From positions 62,001-126,000 of the forward strand of contig JACKDP010000004.1 of assembly GCA_020633435.1 (NCBI GenBank): DNA of 64,000 bases, written 5' to 3'. The notes below the pieces were generated by a model. The model did not search any database, had not been told where the DNA came from, and saw nothing but the letters and a program-made list of their open reading frames with translations. Below, one piece after another: positions 1 to 9,176 of the stretch. Both the position numbers and the translations under genes were made by a program. Each line of letters starts with the position of its first letter. Positions within the stretch are counted from its first letter, which is position 1. This DNA comes from Myxococcales bacterium (GTDB lineage Bacteria > Myxococcota_A > Bradymonadia > UBA7976 > UBA1532).

Positions 1-677
1 GCCGGCGGCGCGTCGGGGCCGAAGTCGTTGGCCTGGCTGACCGGGGGGCCGGCGAGCGCGTCGGAGAAGTCCTTCACCGCCCCGAAGTCCTGGATCTTCT
101 TCAGGTTTGCCAGCCCGAACAGGTAGCTCACGCCCGCACCGATGGACACCTTGTCGTGGACGCCGACGCCCACGCTGCCGGTGACCCGGGTGATGGCGAT
201 GAAGGCCTCCTGGAGCTGGAAGCGCTGCGGGCCGTGCTCGTCGAAGCTCACCGGCGCGGCGTAGGGCACGTAGACCCCCAGGCCCAGCCCCAGGCGATCA
301 TGCACGCGGCCGCCGACGAACACATCCAGCGTCGGCGAGAACGGGGTGGCCGACACGCTGCCCGCCTCGCCGGACTTCGAGGCGTCCACGAGGGCCGCCG
401 GCACCGGCCCGCGCAGCTCGAAGCCATCGGCGAGCTGGTAGGCGCCCCGGTAGTCGCGGGTGTAGCCGATGTGGCCCGCGACGACGCCCAGGCTGGCGAG
501 CAGCGCGGGGCGGTCGAGGTGCACCAGCAGGCCCGGGTTGTGGTGGACGGCGGCCGCGTCGTGGGCGACGGGGCCCGAGAAGGCCGTGCCGATGACCGGG
601 GCGTCGAGGCCGCTCGCGACCGCCGCGCCAGGCGCGGCCGCCAGCAGGGCCGGCAGCGTGACAGAGGAGTATCGCAT
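1..677 (-). CDS. FadL/OMPP1-family outer-membrane transport protein, N-terminal part
   Basis: The frame opens at an ATG (complement of 675-677) and stays open to the window edge, so the C-terminus is missing. The first ~20 residues form a signal peptide (hydrophobic, Ala-rich). Next comes a segment like the FadL N-terminal hatch: ASGLDAPVIGTAFSGPVA, followed by DAAAVHHNPGLL, which matches the family pattern of a short Gly/Ala stretch, DAAAV and an NP(A)GL motif. Later segments (GRVHDRLGLGLGVYVPYA) read as beta strands of a barrel. FadL-family proteins are outer-membrane channels for hydrophobic compounds such as long-chain fatty acids; the substrate here cannot be told. The family call is good, the substrate unknown. 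Confidence 0.72.
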   Translation of the reverse strand, partial: MRYSSVTLPALLAAAPGAAVASGLDAPVIGTAFSGPVAHDAAAVHHNPGLLVHLDRPALLASLGVVAGHIGYTRDYRGAYQLADGFELRGPVPAALVDASKSGEAGSVSATPFSPTLDVFVGGRVHDRLGLGLGVYVPYAAPVSFDEHGPQRFQLQEAFIAITRVTGSVGVGVHDKVSIGAGVSYLFGLANLKKIQDFGAVKDFSDALAGPPVSQANDFGPDAPP

Positions 678-721
678 CGGACGGAGCGTGGCAGATCCGC
701 CCCGCTCCGTCCACGCTGGCG

Positions 722-1910
722 TCAGCGGAGGGGCACGCGCCGATCGACGTGGATGCGCTGCAGCTCCACCTCGACGTCGCCGACGGGCTCGGCCGACTCG
801 ACCCGGGCGATCTTCACCCGGCGCAGCTCGAAGACGAGGGTGTCGGCCTCGTCGGCGAGCCACGCGAAGGCGTCGGCCGGCACGACGATCTGGCCGTCAT
901 CCTCGGAGACGCAGGTGATCACCTCGGGGCCGTCGGGGTTGCGCAGCACGACGCGCACCTCGTCGCCGTTGCCCGGATCCCAGGTCACGACGGAGCCGGC
1001 CCGCTCGAAGCCGGCCGCCGCGGTCGGGGCGACGCCGCTCACGTCGTCGGGGGCGCCCACGTTGGCCGCGAAGGCGCCCATGTCGACGCTGCCGGGGGCG
1101 CTGATGGCCAGCATCTGGCCGGGCGCCCACAGATCGAAGACGGCGTCGGCGTTCACCGAGTAGCCCTCGCCCAGGTCGTCGTACGCCAGCGAGACATCGA
1201 TGGCGCCGCCCTCGATGGTGACGTCGCCGACGGCGATGCGCACGCCGTCGCCGGCGTCGCCGGGGTCGGCCAGGCTGCTCAAGGTGCAGGCGTCGGCCAC
1301 GCCGAGCGGGACGGGCGGGTTGGGCACGCGGGCGTAGCGCGTGAACGTGGCCGCCCCCTCCACCGTGGCGAAGAGGGGATCGTCACCCGCGCTCAGGCGC
1401 TCGGCCAGGCGCACGCTGCCGCGCAGGCCGGGCTCGCCGGGCATGCCGCCCGCGCCCCCCGCGCCGCCCATGCCGCCGACGCCCCCAGCGCCGCCGGCCC
1501 CAGCCATGCCCGCCTTCGCCGCCAGCCCCGGCCATGCCGCCCGCGCCGCCAGCGCCGCCGCCCATGCCGCCTTCACCGCCGCCGGCCCTGGCCATGCCGC
1601 CCGCGCCGCCGGCGCCGCCGCCCATGCCGCCTTCACCGCCGCCCGCGCCGGCATGCATGCCGCCTGCGCCACCGGCGCCGCCGCCCATGCCGCCGGCCCC
1701 GGCCTCACCGCCGACGCCGCCTTCGCCCCCGAAGGGCTGCGGGCCGCCGCCCTGGCCACCCTGGCCACCCTGGCCACCCTGGCCGCCCATTCCACCGGCG
1801 CCCATGTCCGCCACGGTGCCGTTGCCGCCGCTCTCGTCGTCGCAGCCCGCCGCCACGACCGCCACCAGGGCCAGCGCGCCGACGCGCCGGGCCAGCTTCG
1901 CCCAGACCAT
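722..1910 (-). pseudogene. Gly-rich lipoprotein with a +1 frameshift in its repeat region
   Basis: The start (1910) opens a signal peptide ending in a lipobox, LVAVVAAGC, followed by an acidic linker and a long GGAGGM-type repeat. The C-terminal ~240 residues form a globular domain ending at 722. The signal peptide and the C-terminal domain are in different frames. The switch maps to 1509-1511, where CCC replaces the CC found in the other repeat copies (catgcccgcc against catgccgcc). Removing one C restores a single protein of about 395 residues. The C-terminal domain resembles no family I can name; it has paired Cys and a beta-rich look. Gly-rich lipoproteins of this type are common in Myxococcota. 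The shift may be real, slippage-prone, or a consensus error. Confidence 0.6.
1441..1795 (-). repeat. Gly-rich coding repeat (GGAGGM / GGEGGM units)
   Basis: On the plus strand this is repeated atgccgcc(c/t)(g/t)c with gccgccg spacers and, near 1757-1785, four tandem ccaccctgg-type units. It encodes the Gly/Ala/Met linker of the lipoprotein at 722-1910. Such repeats expand and contract by slippage, and the frameshift of that gene lies inside it. Confidence 0.8.
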
Positions 1911-2032
1911 GTCTCCCCCCGGGATTTTCGCGTACTTTTACAGGTATACCAGAGCCCCCCGGGTCCCGGAAACGCCGGCTTGTCCGGCCAGCGCGGATTC
2001 GCTACTGCATGGCCGACGACGACGGGAGAACC

Positions 2033-3265
2033 ATGCGCCCTGCCGCCCGCCTCGGCCTCCTCGCGAGCCTCTACTTCTCCCAGGGGCTCCCGTACGGCTT
2101 CTTCGCCAAGGGCCTGCCCGCCCTCATGGCCCTGCAGGGGGTGTCCCTGGAGGGTATCGGCCTGACTTCATTGCTCTTTCTGCCCTGGGCCCTGAAGTTC
2201 GTCCTGGGCCCGGTGGTGGACGGCCGGGGCCGCCGGAAGGCGTGGATCGTGCCCCTGCAGCTCGCCGGCGTCGTCGCCCTCTGCGTCCTGGCGCAGCTCT
2301 CGCTCAAGGTCGACTTCGGGCTGGTCATGGCGCTCGTGGCCGTCGTCTCGATCATCAGCGCCAGCCAGGACGTGGCCACCGACGCCCTCGCCGTGGAGCT
2401 GCTGCGGCCGGCGGAGCGCGGGGCCGGCAACGCCGTGCAGGTGGGCGCCTACCGGGTGGGCATGGTCCTGAGCGGCGGCGTGCTGCTGATGTTCTACGGC
2501 GACCTGGGCTGGGAGGGGGCCTTCGTGGCGATGGCGGCCGGGCTGCTGCTCGCCACCGTCCCCGTCCTGCGCTACCGCGAGCCCCCGCGGGCGCCCGCCG
2601 CGGCCGCGGAGGCGACGGTGCCGTTCCTGGCCGCCCTGCGCGGGTTCCTGGCCCGCCCCGGCGCCGCCGCCTGGCTCGGCGTCCTGCTCTGCTACAAGAC
2701 GTTCGACGCCCTGCCCGGCCGCATGGTGGGGCCCATGCTGGTGAAGCGCGGCTATGACATCGAGTCCATCGGGACCGTGCTCGGCACCCTCGGGTCCGTC
2801 GCCGCCCTCGTGGGGGCGGTGCTGGCGGCCTGGTGGATGCGCCGGCTGGCCCGCGTGCCCGCCCTGCTGATCTTCGGGCTGCTCCAGCTCGCCGCGGTGA
2901 GCCTGTACCTGCTGCCGGCCGCCGGCATCGGGGATCTGGCGCTGCTCTACGTGGCGGTCGGCGCCGACGAGCTCTTCGGCACGGTGGCGACCGTCGCGCT
3001 TTTCGCCACGATGATGGACGCCTGCCGGCCGGGCTGGGCGGCGACGGACTACACCGTCCAGGCCTGCCTGGTGGTGGTGGCCACGGGGGCGTCGGCGGCC
3101 GTGGGCGGCTTCGTCGCCGCGCGCCTGGGCTTCACCGGCCTGTTCGCCGTCACCTCGGGCCTGACGCTGCTCGGCTGGTTCGTCGCCCGGCACCTGCTGC
3201 GCCGCGGCGTCCTCGACCGGCTGCAGGCCCCCGAGCCGTTGGCCCCGGTGCCGGGCTCCGTGTAG
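2033..3265 (+). CDS. AmpG-like major facilitator superfamily permease
   Basis: A 410-residue integral membrane protein with about 12 hydrophobic segments. The N-terminus (LYFSQGLPYGFFAKGLPALM), the segment LPWALKFVLGPVVDGRGRRK and the ISASQDVATDALAVELL motif match the AmpG/acetyl-CoA transporter branch of the MFS. AmpG carries anhydro-muropeptides into the cytoplasm for cell-wall recycling; that substrate is possible but not shown here. The ATG at 2033 was chosen because gggaga lies just upstream; an in-frame ATG at 2009 has no ribosome site. It diverges from the lipoprotein at 722-1910 and is followed after 9 bases by a sigma-factor gene. Confidence 0.8.
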   Translation: MRPAARLGLLASLYFSQGLPYGFFAKGLPALMALQGVSLEGIGLTSLLFLPWALKFVLGPVVDGRGRRKAWIVPLQLAGVVALCVLAQLSLKVDFGLVMALVAVVSIISASQDVATDALAVELLRPAERGAGNAVQVGAYRVGMVLSGGVLLMFYGDLGWEGAFVAMAAGLLLATVPVLRYREPPRAPAAAAEATVPFLAALRGFLARPGAAAWLGVLLCYKTFDALPGRMVGPMLVKRGYDIESIGTVLGTLGSVAALVGAVLAAWWMRRLARVPALLIFGLLQLAAVSLYLLPAAGIGDLALLYVAVGADELFGTVATVALFATMMDACRPGWAATDYTVQACLVVVATGASAAVGGFVAARLGFTGLFAVTSGLTLLGWFVARHLLRRGVLDRLQAPEPLAPVPGSV

Positions 3266-3274
3266 GCTCCGGCC

Positions 3275-3883
3275 ATGACCCCCGATCCCGATGACGCCGA
3301 TCGCGCCCTCCTGGCCGGGTGCGTGGCGGGCGACCGCCGCGCCTGGGCGGGCTTCGTCGAGCGGTTCACGCGCTACGTCTACTACCTGGTGCAGCTCACC
3401 GGCCGCCGCTACGACGCGGCGCTGACCGACGAGGAGATCGGCGACCTGCACAACGACGTCTTCGTCGCGCTGCTGGAAGATGACCGCCGCCGCCTGCGGG
3501 CCTTCGAGGGGCGCAACGGCTGCTCCGTCCGTTCGTGGATCCGGCTCATCACCATCCGCAAGACGGTGGACGCCCTGCGGCGCCGGCGAGTGCACCTGTC
3601 CCTGGACGCCGAGGACCGCCCCGAGCCGGTGGCCGAGACCGCCGATCCCCTCGACCAGCTCATGGCCGTCGCCGACGAGGCGCGCCGCGGCCGGCTGCAG
3701 GAGCTGGTGGCCCAGCTCCCGGCCCAGGACCAGCTGCTGCTGGACATGCTGTACGGCCAGCAGCTCTCGGTGGAGGCCGCCTCGGCGGCCCTGCGCATCA
3801 ACCGCGGGGCGCTCTACACGAGAAAAACCAGGATCATCAAGAAGCTACGCGATCTGGCCGCGACGCTGGAGGCGTCCGCGTAA
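3275..3883 (+). CDS. ECF-type RNA polymerase sigma factor
   Basis: A 202-residue protein with the two-domain layout of extracytoplasmic-function sigma factors. Region 2 covers about residues 15-95 (FVERFTRYVYYLVQL ... DEEIGDLHNDVFVALLEDD ... GNGCSVRSWIRLITIRKTVD-like -10 recognition helix). A charged linker follows, then region 4 at about 130-195, with a helix-turn-helix ending ALYTRKTRIIKKLRDL. It recruits RNA polymerase to a dedicated promoter set. It starts 9 bases after the transporter gene and is followed after 50 bases by a zinc-finger protein that is probably its anti-sigma factor. Target genes cannot be seen. Confidence 0.85.
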   Translation: MTPDPDDADRALLAGCVAGDRRAWAGFVERFTRYVYYLVQLTGRRYDAALTDEEIGDLHNDVFVALLEDDRRRLRAFEGRNGCSVRSWIRLITIRKTVDALRRRRVHLSLDAEDRPEPVAETADPLDQLMAVADEARRGRLQELVAQLPAQDQLLLDMLYGQQLSVEAASAALRINRGALYTRKTRIIKKLRDLAATLEASA

Positions 3884-3933
3884 GAGGGCCCGGCCGCCGG
3901 CGTCAGGTGCCGGCGGACCACCTGGAGGATCCC

Positions 3934-4587
3934 ATGCACGCCCACCGCTGCCCGGATGAGGAGACGCTCGCGGCCTGGTTCGACGGCCTGCTGTCGCCCG
4001 CCGCCCAGGACGCCCTGTGCGCCGATCTGCTGGCCTGCCCGGACTGCGCGCGCCTGGTGGCGGCCCTCGGGCTCGTCCTGGAGGCGGAGCCCCCGGCCGC
4101 CTTCGCCGCGGCGGGGCCGGTGCCCGCCAGCGTCACCCGCCGCGCCCTCGATCTCTGGCCCGCCGAGCCCTCCGCCGTCGAGCGGGGCCTGCGGCTGGCG
4201 GTGCGCTGGGTCCAGGACCGGCTCAGCCCGCTGGCCGACGCCCTCGCCCCCCTGCCCCTCGCGGCCGGGGCCGTACGCGGCGCGGCGGCCGCGGCGGGCC
4301 CCCAGGAGGAGCTGCACTACCAGGTGCAGGTGGGCGAGCTGGCGCTGGCGATCGATCTGGAGGTCGACGGCCCCGACCAGGTGGCCCTGAACATCCGCCC
4401 GCTGGCGCCGCCGCCTGCTGGCCTGCTGCTGCGGCTCACCGCCGACGGCGAGACGCGGGCCATGAGCAGCCTCACCGCCGACGGCGCCGTGCTGACGGCC
4501 CTGCCCGCGGGCGACTACGAGCTGTGCCTGGAGCAGCGCGGCCAGGCCCTCGGGCAGCTCGCCCTGACGTTCGCCGCCGAGGCCTAG
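3934..4587 (+). CDS. Zinc-finger anti-sigma-like protein
   Basis: A 217-residue protein starting at an ATG preceded by ggagg (3924-3928). The first 40 residues look like a zf-HC2/ZAS domain: HRCPDEETLAAWFDGLLSP, then ACPDC. The His that normally precedes the CxxC pair (HLxxCxxC) appears replaced by Asp (DLLACPDC), though an N-terminal HxHxC could help bind metal. The rest is Ala/Leu-rich and then beta-rich. No clear membrane span is visible, unlike many anti-sigma factors of this type. Position directly after the ECF sigma gene supports an anti-sigma role; this is inference. Confidence 0.62.
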   Translation: MHAHRCPDEETLAAWFDGLLSPAAQDALCADLLACPDCARLVAALGLVLEAEPPAAFAAAGPVPASVTRRALDLWPAEPSAVERGLRLAVRWVQDRLSPLADALAPLPLAAGAVRGAAAAAGPQEELHYQVQVGELALAIDLEVDGPDQVALNIRPLAPPPAGLLLRLTADGETRAMSSLTADGAVLTALPAGDYELCLEQRGQALGQLALTFAAEA

Positions 4588-4685
4588 CCCATCCCCGGCC
4601 CCGACTGGGCAAATCCTTGCACTGTCGCCGATCCCGGCCGCCTCGCTAGCCTGCTCGCGGGAAGTACCGTGGTCGGAGGTCTCTG

Positions 4686-5318
4686 ATGCGTCGTCTGCTC
4701 GTCTTGCCGGCCCTCGCGCTGGCGATCCTGGGGATCGGAGGCGCGGCGTCGGCCGCGACGGTCCTGCGCCTGGAGCCGGTGGCCCTGGCCGAGCGCTCCG
4801 TGCTGATCTTCATCGGCACGGTCAGCGATCAGAAGAGCACCCTGCAGGAGAGCCCGCGGCAGGTCTTCACCGAGACGACCTTCCGCGTCGAGCAGGTGGT
4901 CAAGGGCGAGAAGCAGGCCACGTTCACCCTGCGCCAGCTCGGCGGCAGCGTGGGCGAGGGCGCGACGTTCTTCGGCCAGGACGTGCCGGGCTACGCCCGC
5001 TTCCAGGTCGGCGAGCGCGTGGCGCTCTTCCTCGAGCGCACCGACACCGGCCGCCTGGTCGTCACCGGCCTCGCCCAGGGCAAGTACACGCTGCGCGTCG
5101 ATCCCAAGACCGGCGAGACGATGGCCGAGCGCGACCTGGGCGGCCTGCACTTCGTCGGGCGAGCGCCGGACAAGGTCTTCGCCGGCGTGCCCGACGCCAA
5201 CCGCATGACCCTCGACCAGCTCACCGGCCTCGTGCACGCGAAGCGCCCGCCGGCCCTGATGCCGAAGGTCGTGCGCACCCGCCAGGTGACGCTGCCCCAG
5301 CCGGAAGGGGGCCGCTGA
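4686..5318 (+). CDS. Secreted protein of unknown function
   Basis: A 210-residue protein with a clear signal peptide (LLVLPALALAILGIGGAASA) and a mature part rich in beta structure (LERSVLIFIGTVSD-like start, TTFRVEQVVKGEK, RVALFLERTDTG). The VL(I)FIGTV...V(E)QVVKG pattern resembles small secreted proteins often found beside matrixin-type proteases in related genomes, but I cannot name the family. Its stop codon overlaps the start of the metalloprotease gene (TGATG at 5316-5320), so the two are translationally coupled and probably act together, for instance as a partner or inhibitor of the protease (inference). Confidence 0.6.
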   Translation: MRRLLVLPALALAILGIGGAASAATVLRLEPVALAERSVLIFIGTVSDQKSTLQESPRQVFTETTFRVEQVVKGEKQATFTLRQLGGSVGEGATFFGQDVPGYARFQVGERVALFLERTDTGRLVVTGLAQGKYTLRVDPKTGETMAERDLGGLHFVGRAPDKVFAGVPDANRMTLDQLTGLVHAKRPPALMPKVVRTRQVTLPQPEGGR

Positions 5319-7006
5319 TGCGCCACAAGCTGTTGATCTCGCTGGGCTTGTCGGCCATCGCCCTGCCCGCCGCCGCCTACGAGTGGACGGGGGCGAAGTG
5401 GAACCTGGCCCCCGGCGGCTCGGTGCCCTACGTCGTCAACTCCACCCTCTCCGCCGACGTGCCCGACCCCGACGCCCTGGCGGCGGTGCAGAAGGGCTAC
5501 GACGTCTGGACGGCCCTGCCCTGCTCGTACATGGCGTGGCGCTACGAGGGCCGCACCGAGAACCGGGCCTGGGGCGCGGCCGACGGCCAGAACGTCGCGA
5601 GCTGGCGTGAAGAGAACTGGGACGACTCGCCCACGGCGCTGGCCATCGCGGCCACGTCGTTCGGCGGCGGCGGCGCCATGAGCGACGCCGACATCAAGTT
5701 CAACGGCTTCCACCACTCCTGGGCCGCCTTCGGCGACTCGCCGGGCGGCTTCGACGGCCGCACCGACATCGCCAGCGTGGGCGCCCACGAGTCGGGCCAC
5801 TGCATCGGCCTGGGCCACAGCGACATCCCCGGCAGCACCATGTGGCCGAGCACGGGCCCCGGCGACATCAGCGGCCGCTCCCTGGGCGCCGACGACATCG
5901 ACGGCGCCTGCGAGATCTACCCGTCGGGCGGCGAGGTCCCCCCGCCGGACGTGGATCCGCCCGTCGTCCCGGGCGACACGCCCTTCGGCGAGGACTGCTC
6001 CATGGCGCGCTGCGCCGAGGATCTCTTCTGCATCAGCGACGGCCGCGACTCCTACTGCTCGCGCGCCTGCCTGCCGGGCAGCCAGGAGTGCGGCGCCGGC
6101 TACTACTGCGCGCAGCTCGCCCAGGGCGACGGGGCCTGCGCCCGCGGCGAGGATCCCAACACCAACGTGGCCGAGTTCGGCGAGCCCTGCGGCGCCGACC
6201 AGCGCTGCCGGCCGGGCCTCGTCTGCATCGATGACGACGGCCAGTTCTACTGCACCGGGCCCTGCGCCAACGGCATGTGCCCGGGGGACTACTTCTGCGC
6301 CGAGCTGGCCAACGGCGGCGACATCTGCGCCCGCGGCGCCGGCGGCGGGCCGCTGCCGGGGGCGGGCGATCCCTGCACCGATCGCGGCCTCTGCGATCGC
6401 GGCTTCTTCTGCCTGAACGACCCGGTGAACCGCGACGAGGCGACCGGCGAGGTGGTGCCGTACTGCACCAACGCCTGCGACGACGGCAGCTGCCTCGAGG
6501 GCTTCCGCTGCGTGGACGTGCCCCCGGACGGGACGGCCTGCCAGCTCGTGCCGAGCCCGGGCCAGCGCGCCCTCGGCGATGACTGCTGGGTCAACCCGGA
6601 GGCGCCCTTCGAGGCCCCCATCTGCGGCAACGGCCTCATCTGCGTCGGCTACGAGATCGTCGAGCAGGTCGTCACCGAGAAGGGCAGCTGCACCAAGAAC
6701 TGCAGCGTGGACGACTGCTGCCCCGAGGGCTGGGGCTGCAAGGAGCTGACCCCCGTCTTCGGCCAGTGCCGGGCCAACACCAGCGACGACCGGGGCTGGG
6801 AGTGCCAGGGCGACCGGCCCGATCCGGGCGCCGGCGGCGCCGGTGGCGCGGGCGGCGCGGGCGGCGGCGGCAGCGCCGACGCGGGCCCCGGCGCCGACGG
6901 CGGCGAGAGCGATGGCTGCGCCCAGGGCCCCTCCCCCAGCGGCCCGGCCGGCCTCCTGGCCGCCGGCCTCATCGCCCTGGTGCTGGTCCGCCGTCGCCGC
7001 CGGTAG
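5318..7006 (+). CDS. Secreted matrixin-type metalloprotease with Cys-rich repeats and MYXO-CTERM-like tail
   Basis: A 562-residue exported protein. After a signal peptide comes a protease domain (about 25-205) with the metzincin zinc site HESGHCIGLGHS (first His near residue 157) and a downstream STMWP Met-turn-like motif. Residues ~215-500 hold several Cys-rich units of the type CxxGxxCxxD...YCxxxC, as in secreted myxobacterial proteins. A Gly/Ala linker follows, then DGC, a hydrophobic stretch and VRRRRR, a MYXO-CTERM-like sorting signal that anchors or processes proteins at the envelope. The 3' end overlaps the convergent PBP gene by 38 bases. Substrate unknown. Confidence 0.85.
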   Translation: MRHKLLISLGLSAIALPAAAYEWTGAKWNLAPGGSVPYVVNSTLSADVPDPDALAAVQKGYDVWTALPCSYMAWRYEGRTENRAWGAADGQNVASWREENWDDSPTALAIAATSFGGGGAMSDADIKFNGFHHSWAAFGDSPGGFDGRTDIASVGAHESGHCIGLGHSDIPGSTMWPSTGPGDISGRSLGADDIDGACEIYPSGGEVPPPDVDPPVVPGDTPFGEDCSMARCAEDLFCISDGRDSYCSRACLPGSQECGAGYYCAQLAQGDGACARGEDPNTNVAEFGEPCGADQRCRPGLVCIDDDGQFYCTGPCANGMCPGDYFCAELANGGDICARGAGGGPLPGAGDPCTDRGLCDRGFFCLNDPVNRDEATGEVVPYCTNACDDGSCLEGFRCVDVPPDGTACQLVPSPGQRALGDDCWVNPEAPFEAPICGNGLICVGYEIVEQVVTEKGSCTKNCSVDDCCPEGWGCKELTPVFGQCRANTSDDRGWECQGDRPDPGAGGAGGAGGAGGGGSADAGPGADGGESDGCAQGPSPSGPAGLLAAGLIALVLVRRRRR

Positions 7007-9176
7007 GCGCCTTCCCGTCCACGACGAACCGCACCACCGCGCTCGGCCGATCCGGGCGCCCCGCCTCCCAGACCTGCACCGTGTGGGGCCCCGGCGCGAG
7101 GGGCCACCAGCGCTGGAACGGCCGGCCCACGGGCTCGCCCGCCACCCCGTCCACCGCGAAGACCAGGCGCTCGACGCCCGCCGGGGCCTCGGCCCGCAAG
7201 CGGAGCTGGGCGAACTCGGCCGGGGTGTCGGCGTCGCGGCCGAAGCGGTCGCCGTCCCCCGGGAACGTCACCCGCAGCCGCGCCGCAGGCGGCGTCGCGA
7301 CGGCCGGCGCCTCGTCCCCCGCCAGGAACCACTCCTCGAACGGCCGCGTGCAGGCCGCCTGGGGCACGTCGTCGAGGCAGAGCGTCGCGCGGCGCAGGCC
7401 CACGTGGCTGAGCTCGCCGGCGGGGTGGCGACGGGCGGCGTGCAGCATGACGCGGTGCCACAGACGGCCGGCGCCGGTGATGCCCGAGACCCCCTCCATG
7501 GGCCGGCCGTCGAAGTTGCCGACCCAGACGGCCACCGTCACCGCCGTCGTGAAGCCCACCGTCCAGTTGTCGGTGAAGTCGGTGCTGGTGCCCGTCTTGG
7601 CGGCCGCCGGGAAGGGCAGCTCCAGCGGGCTGTAGCGGCCGAACGCCGGGGCGCGGGCCACCGGATCGGCCAGGATGTCGGTGAGCAGGTGGGCGACGCC
7701 GGCGGGCATGACGCGGGTGGGCGCGCCGGGCTCGGCGTCCAGCCGCCAGCGCGGCGGCGAGGCCAGGCCCCCGTTGGCGAGGGCGCGGTAGGCGTTGGCC
7801 AGCTCCAGCAGCCGCACCTCGCCGTTGCCCAGCGCCAGGCCCAGCCCGTAGAAGGTGGCCGGCCGGTCCAGGCTCACGAAGCCCACGCCGCGCAGGCGAT
7901 CCAGGATGACGCCGGGATCGAGCTGGTGGGCCATCCAGACGGCGGGCACGTTGTAGCTGTTGGCCAGCGCCTCCCGCAGCCGCACCCAGCCATGGAACGT
8001 CCGGTCGTAGTTGCGCGGCCGGTAGTCGCCCAGGCCCGTCGGGAAATACAGAGGCAGATCAGGTAGATGCGAGGCCGCGGTGAAGCCGGCCTCCAGGCCG
8101 AGCCCGTAGACGAAGGGCTTGAGCGTCGAGCCGGGCTGCCGCAGACCCACCACCATGTCCACCTGGCCCTGGTCGGCGTCGAAGAAGTCGGGGCTGCCCG
8201 CCCAGGCCAGGACGTCGCCGGTGCGGTTCTCCAGCACGACGACGGCGGCGTGGCGGACGGCGCGATCCCGCAGGGCGGGCAGCGTCGAGGCGATGGCGTC
8301 CTCGACGGCGTGCTGCAGGTCCAGGTCGAGCGTGGTGCGCACGTCGCCGGGCGTCGCGTCCTGGGTGAGGGCCCAGGCCGTGAAGTGGGGCGCGGCGAAC
8401 ACGGCGTCGCGGGGCTGGATGGCGATGGGCTCCGCCAGGGCCTCGGCCAGGGTGGCGTCGTCGATGGCGCCGGTCGCGCGCATCTTCGCCAGCACCTCGC
8501 GCTGCCGCGCCCGGGCGCGGGGCAGGTCGGTGAAGGGGTTGTTGCGGCTCGGCGCCCGCGGGATGCCCACGAGCAGCGCCGTCTGGGCCAGCGTCAGGCT
8601 GCGCGCCGGGCGGCCCAGGTACAGGCGCGCGGCGGCCTCCAGGCCGATGGTGCCGTGGCCGAACGGCGCGCGGTTGACGTACTGCTCCAGGATGCCCGCC
8701 TTGTCGACGGCGCGCTCCAGCCGCAGGGCCCAGATCGCCTCCTTGACCTTGCCCCAGAGGCTGCGGGGCTGGGGCAGGACGAGCTGCACCACCTGCTGGG
8801 TGATGGTGCTGCCCCCCGCCACGACGCGGCCGGCCCGCAGGTTGTCGCGGGCCGCCCGGGCCACCCCGCGCAGGTCCACCCCGGCGTGCGCCTCGAACCG
8901 GCGATCCTCGATGGCGATGAAGGCCGGCCCGGCCCAGGGGCCCAGCTCGGCGAGGGGGCGCCAGACGCCGCGGCCCTCGGCGTCGCTCAGGGCCTCCCGC
9001 AGCGGGCGGCCGTGGCGGTCCTGGAAGCGGCGGCTCTCGACGCTGCCGGGGGCCAGGACCTCCGGGGGGAACGGCACCGCGACCACCGCGATCCACACGG
9101 CGCCGACGGCGGCGAGGCCGACGAGCAGGCACCCGCGCGCCAGGCGCCAGAGGCGGCGCCTCCAGGTCACGGGCAC
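6969..9176 (-). CDS. pbpC: Penicillin-binding protein 1C (bifunctional peptidoglycan synthase)
   Basis: A 735-residue class A PBP. An N-terminal membrane anchor (~15-35) is followed by a GT51 glycosyltransferase domain with EDRRFEAHAGVD and GGSTITQQVVQL. The transpeptidase domain has the SxxK motif in GSTLKPF, the SxN motif SYN and KTGTS. The last ~90 residues match the small C-terminal beta domain found in PBP1C proteins. It polymerises and cross-links peptidoglycan at the inner membrane. The GTG at 9176 is given as start; a second GTG at 9170 overlaps the stop of the upstream gene in a GTGA arrangement and may be the coupled start. Confidence 0.9.
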   Translation of the reverse strand: MPVTWRRRLWRLARGCLLVGLAAVGAVWIAVVAVPFPPEVLAPGSVESRRFQDRHGRPLREALSDAEGRGVWRPLAELGPWAGPAFIAIEDRRFEAHAGVDLRGVARAARDNLRAGRVVAGGSTITQQVVQLVLPQPRSLWGKVKEAIWALRLERAVDKAGILEQYVNRAPFGHGTIGLEAAARLYLGRPARSLTLAQTALLVGIPRAPSRNNPFTDLPRARARQREVLAKMRATGAIDDATLAEALAEPIAIQPRDAVFAAPHFTAWALTQDATPGDVRTTLDLDLQHAVEDAIASTLPALRDRAVRHAAVVVLENRTGDVLAWAGSPDFFDADQGQVDMVVGLRQPGSTLKPFVYGLGLEAGFTAASHLPDLPLYFPTGLGDYRPRNYDRTFHGWVRLREALANSYNVPAVWMAHQLDPGVILDRLRGVGFVSLDRPATFYGLGLALGNGEVRLLELANAYRALANGGLASPPRWRLDAEPGAPTRVMPAGVAHLLTDILADPVARAPAFGRYSPLELPFPAAAKTGTSTDFTDNWTVGFTTAVTVAVWVGNFDGRPMEGVSGITGAGRLWHRVMLHAARRHPAGELSHVGLRRATLCLDDVPQAACTRPFEEWFLAGDEAPAVATPPAARLRVTFPGDGDRFGRDADTPAEFAQLRLRAEAPAGVERLVFAVDGVAGEPVGRPFQRWWPLAPGPHTVQVWEAGRPDRPSAVVRFVVDGKAPTGGDGGPAPGR

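Noticed and set aside
1441..1795. CRISPR array
   Set aside because: The repeat is a coding Gly-rich tandem repeat with no unique spacers and no cas genes nearby.
749..2032. Extending the AmpG-like gene far upstream over the lipoprotein
   Set aside because: The upstream part is Arg/Pro-rich antisense of the Gly-rich lipoprotein; the ATG at 2033 has a ribosome site and begins the transporter-like sequence.
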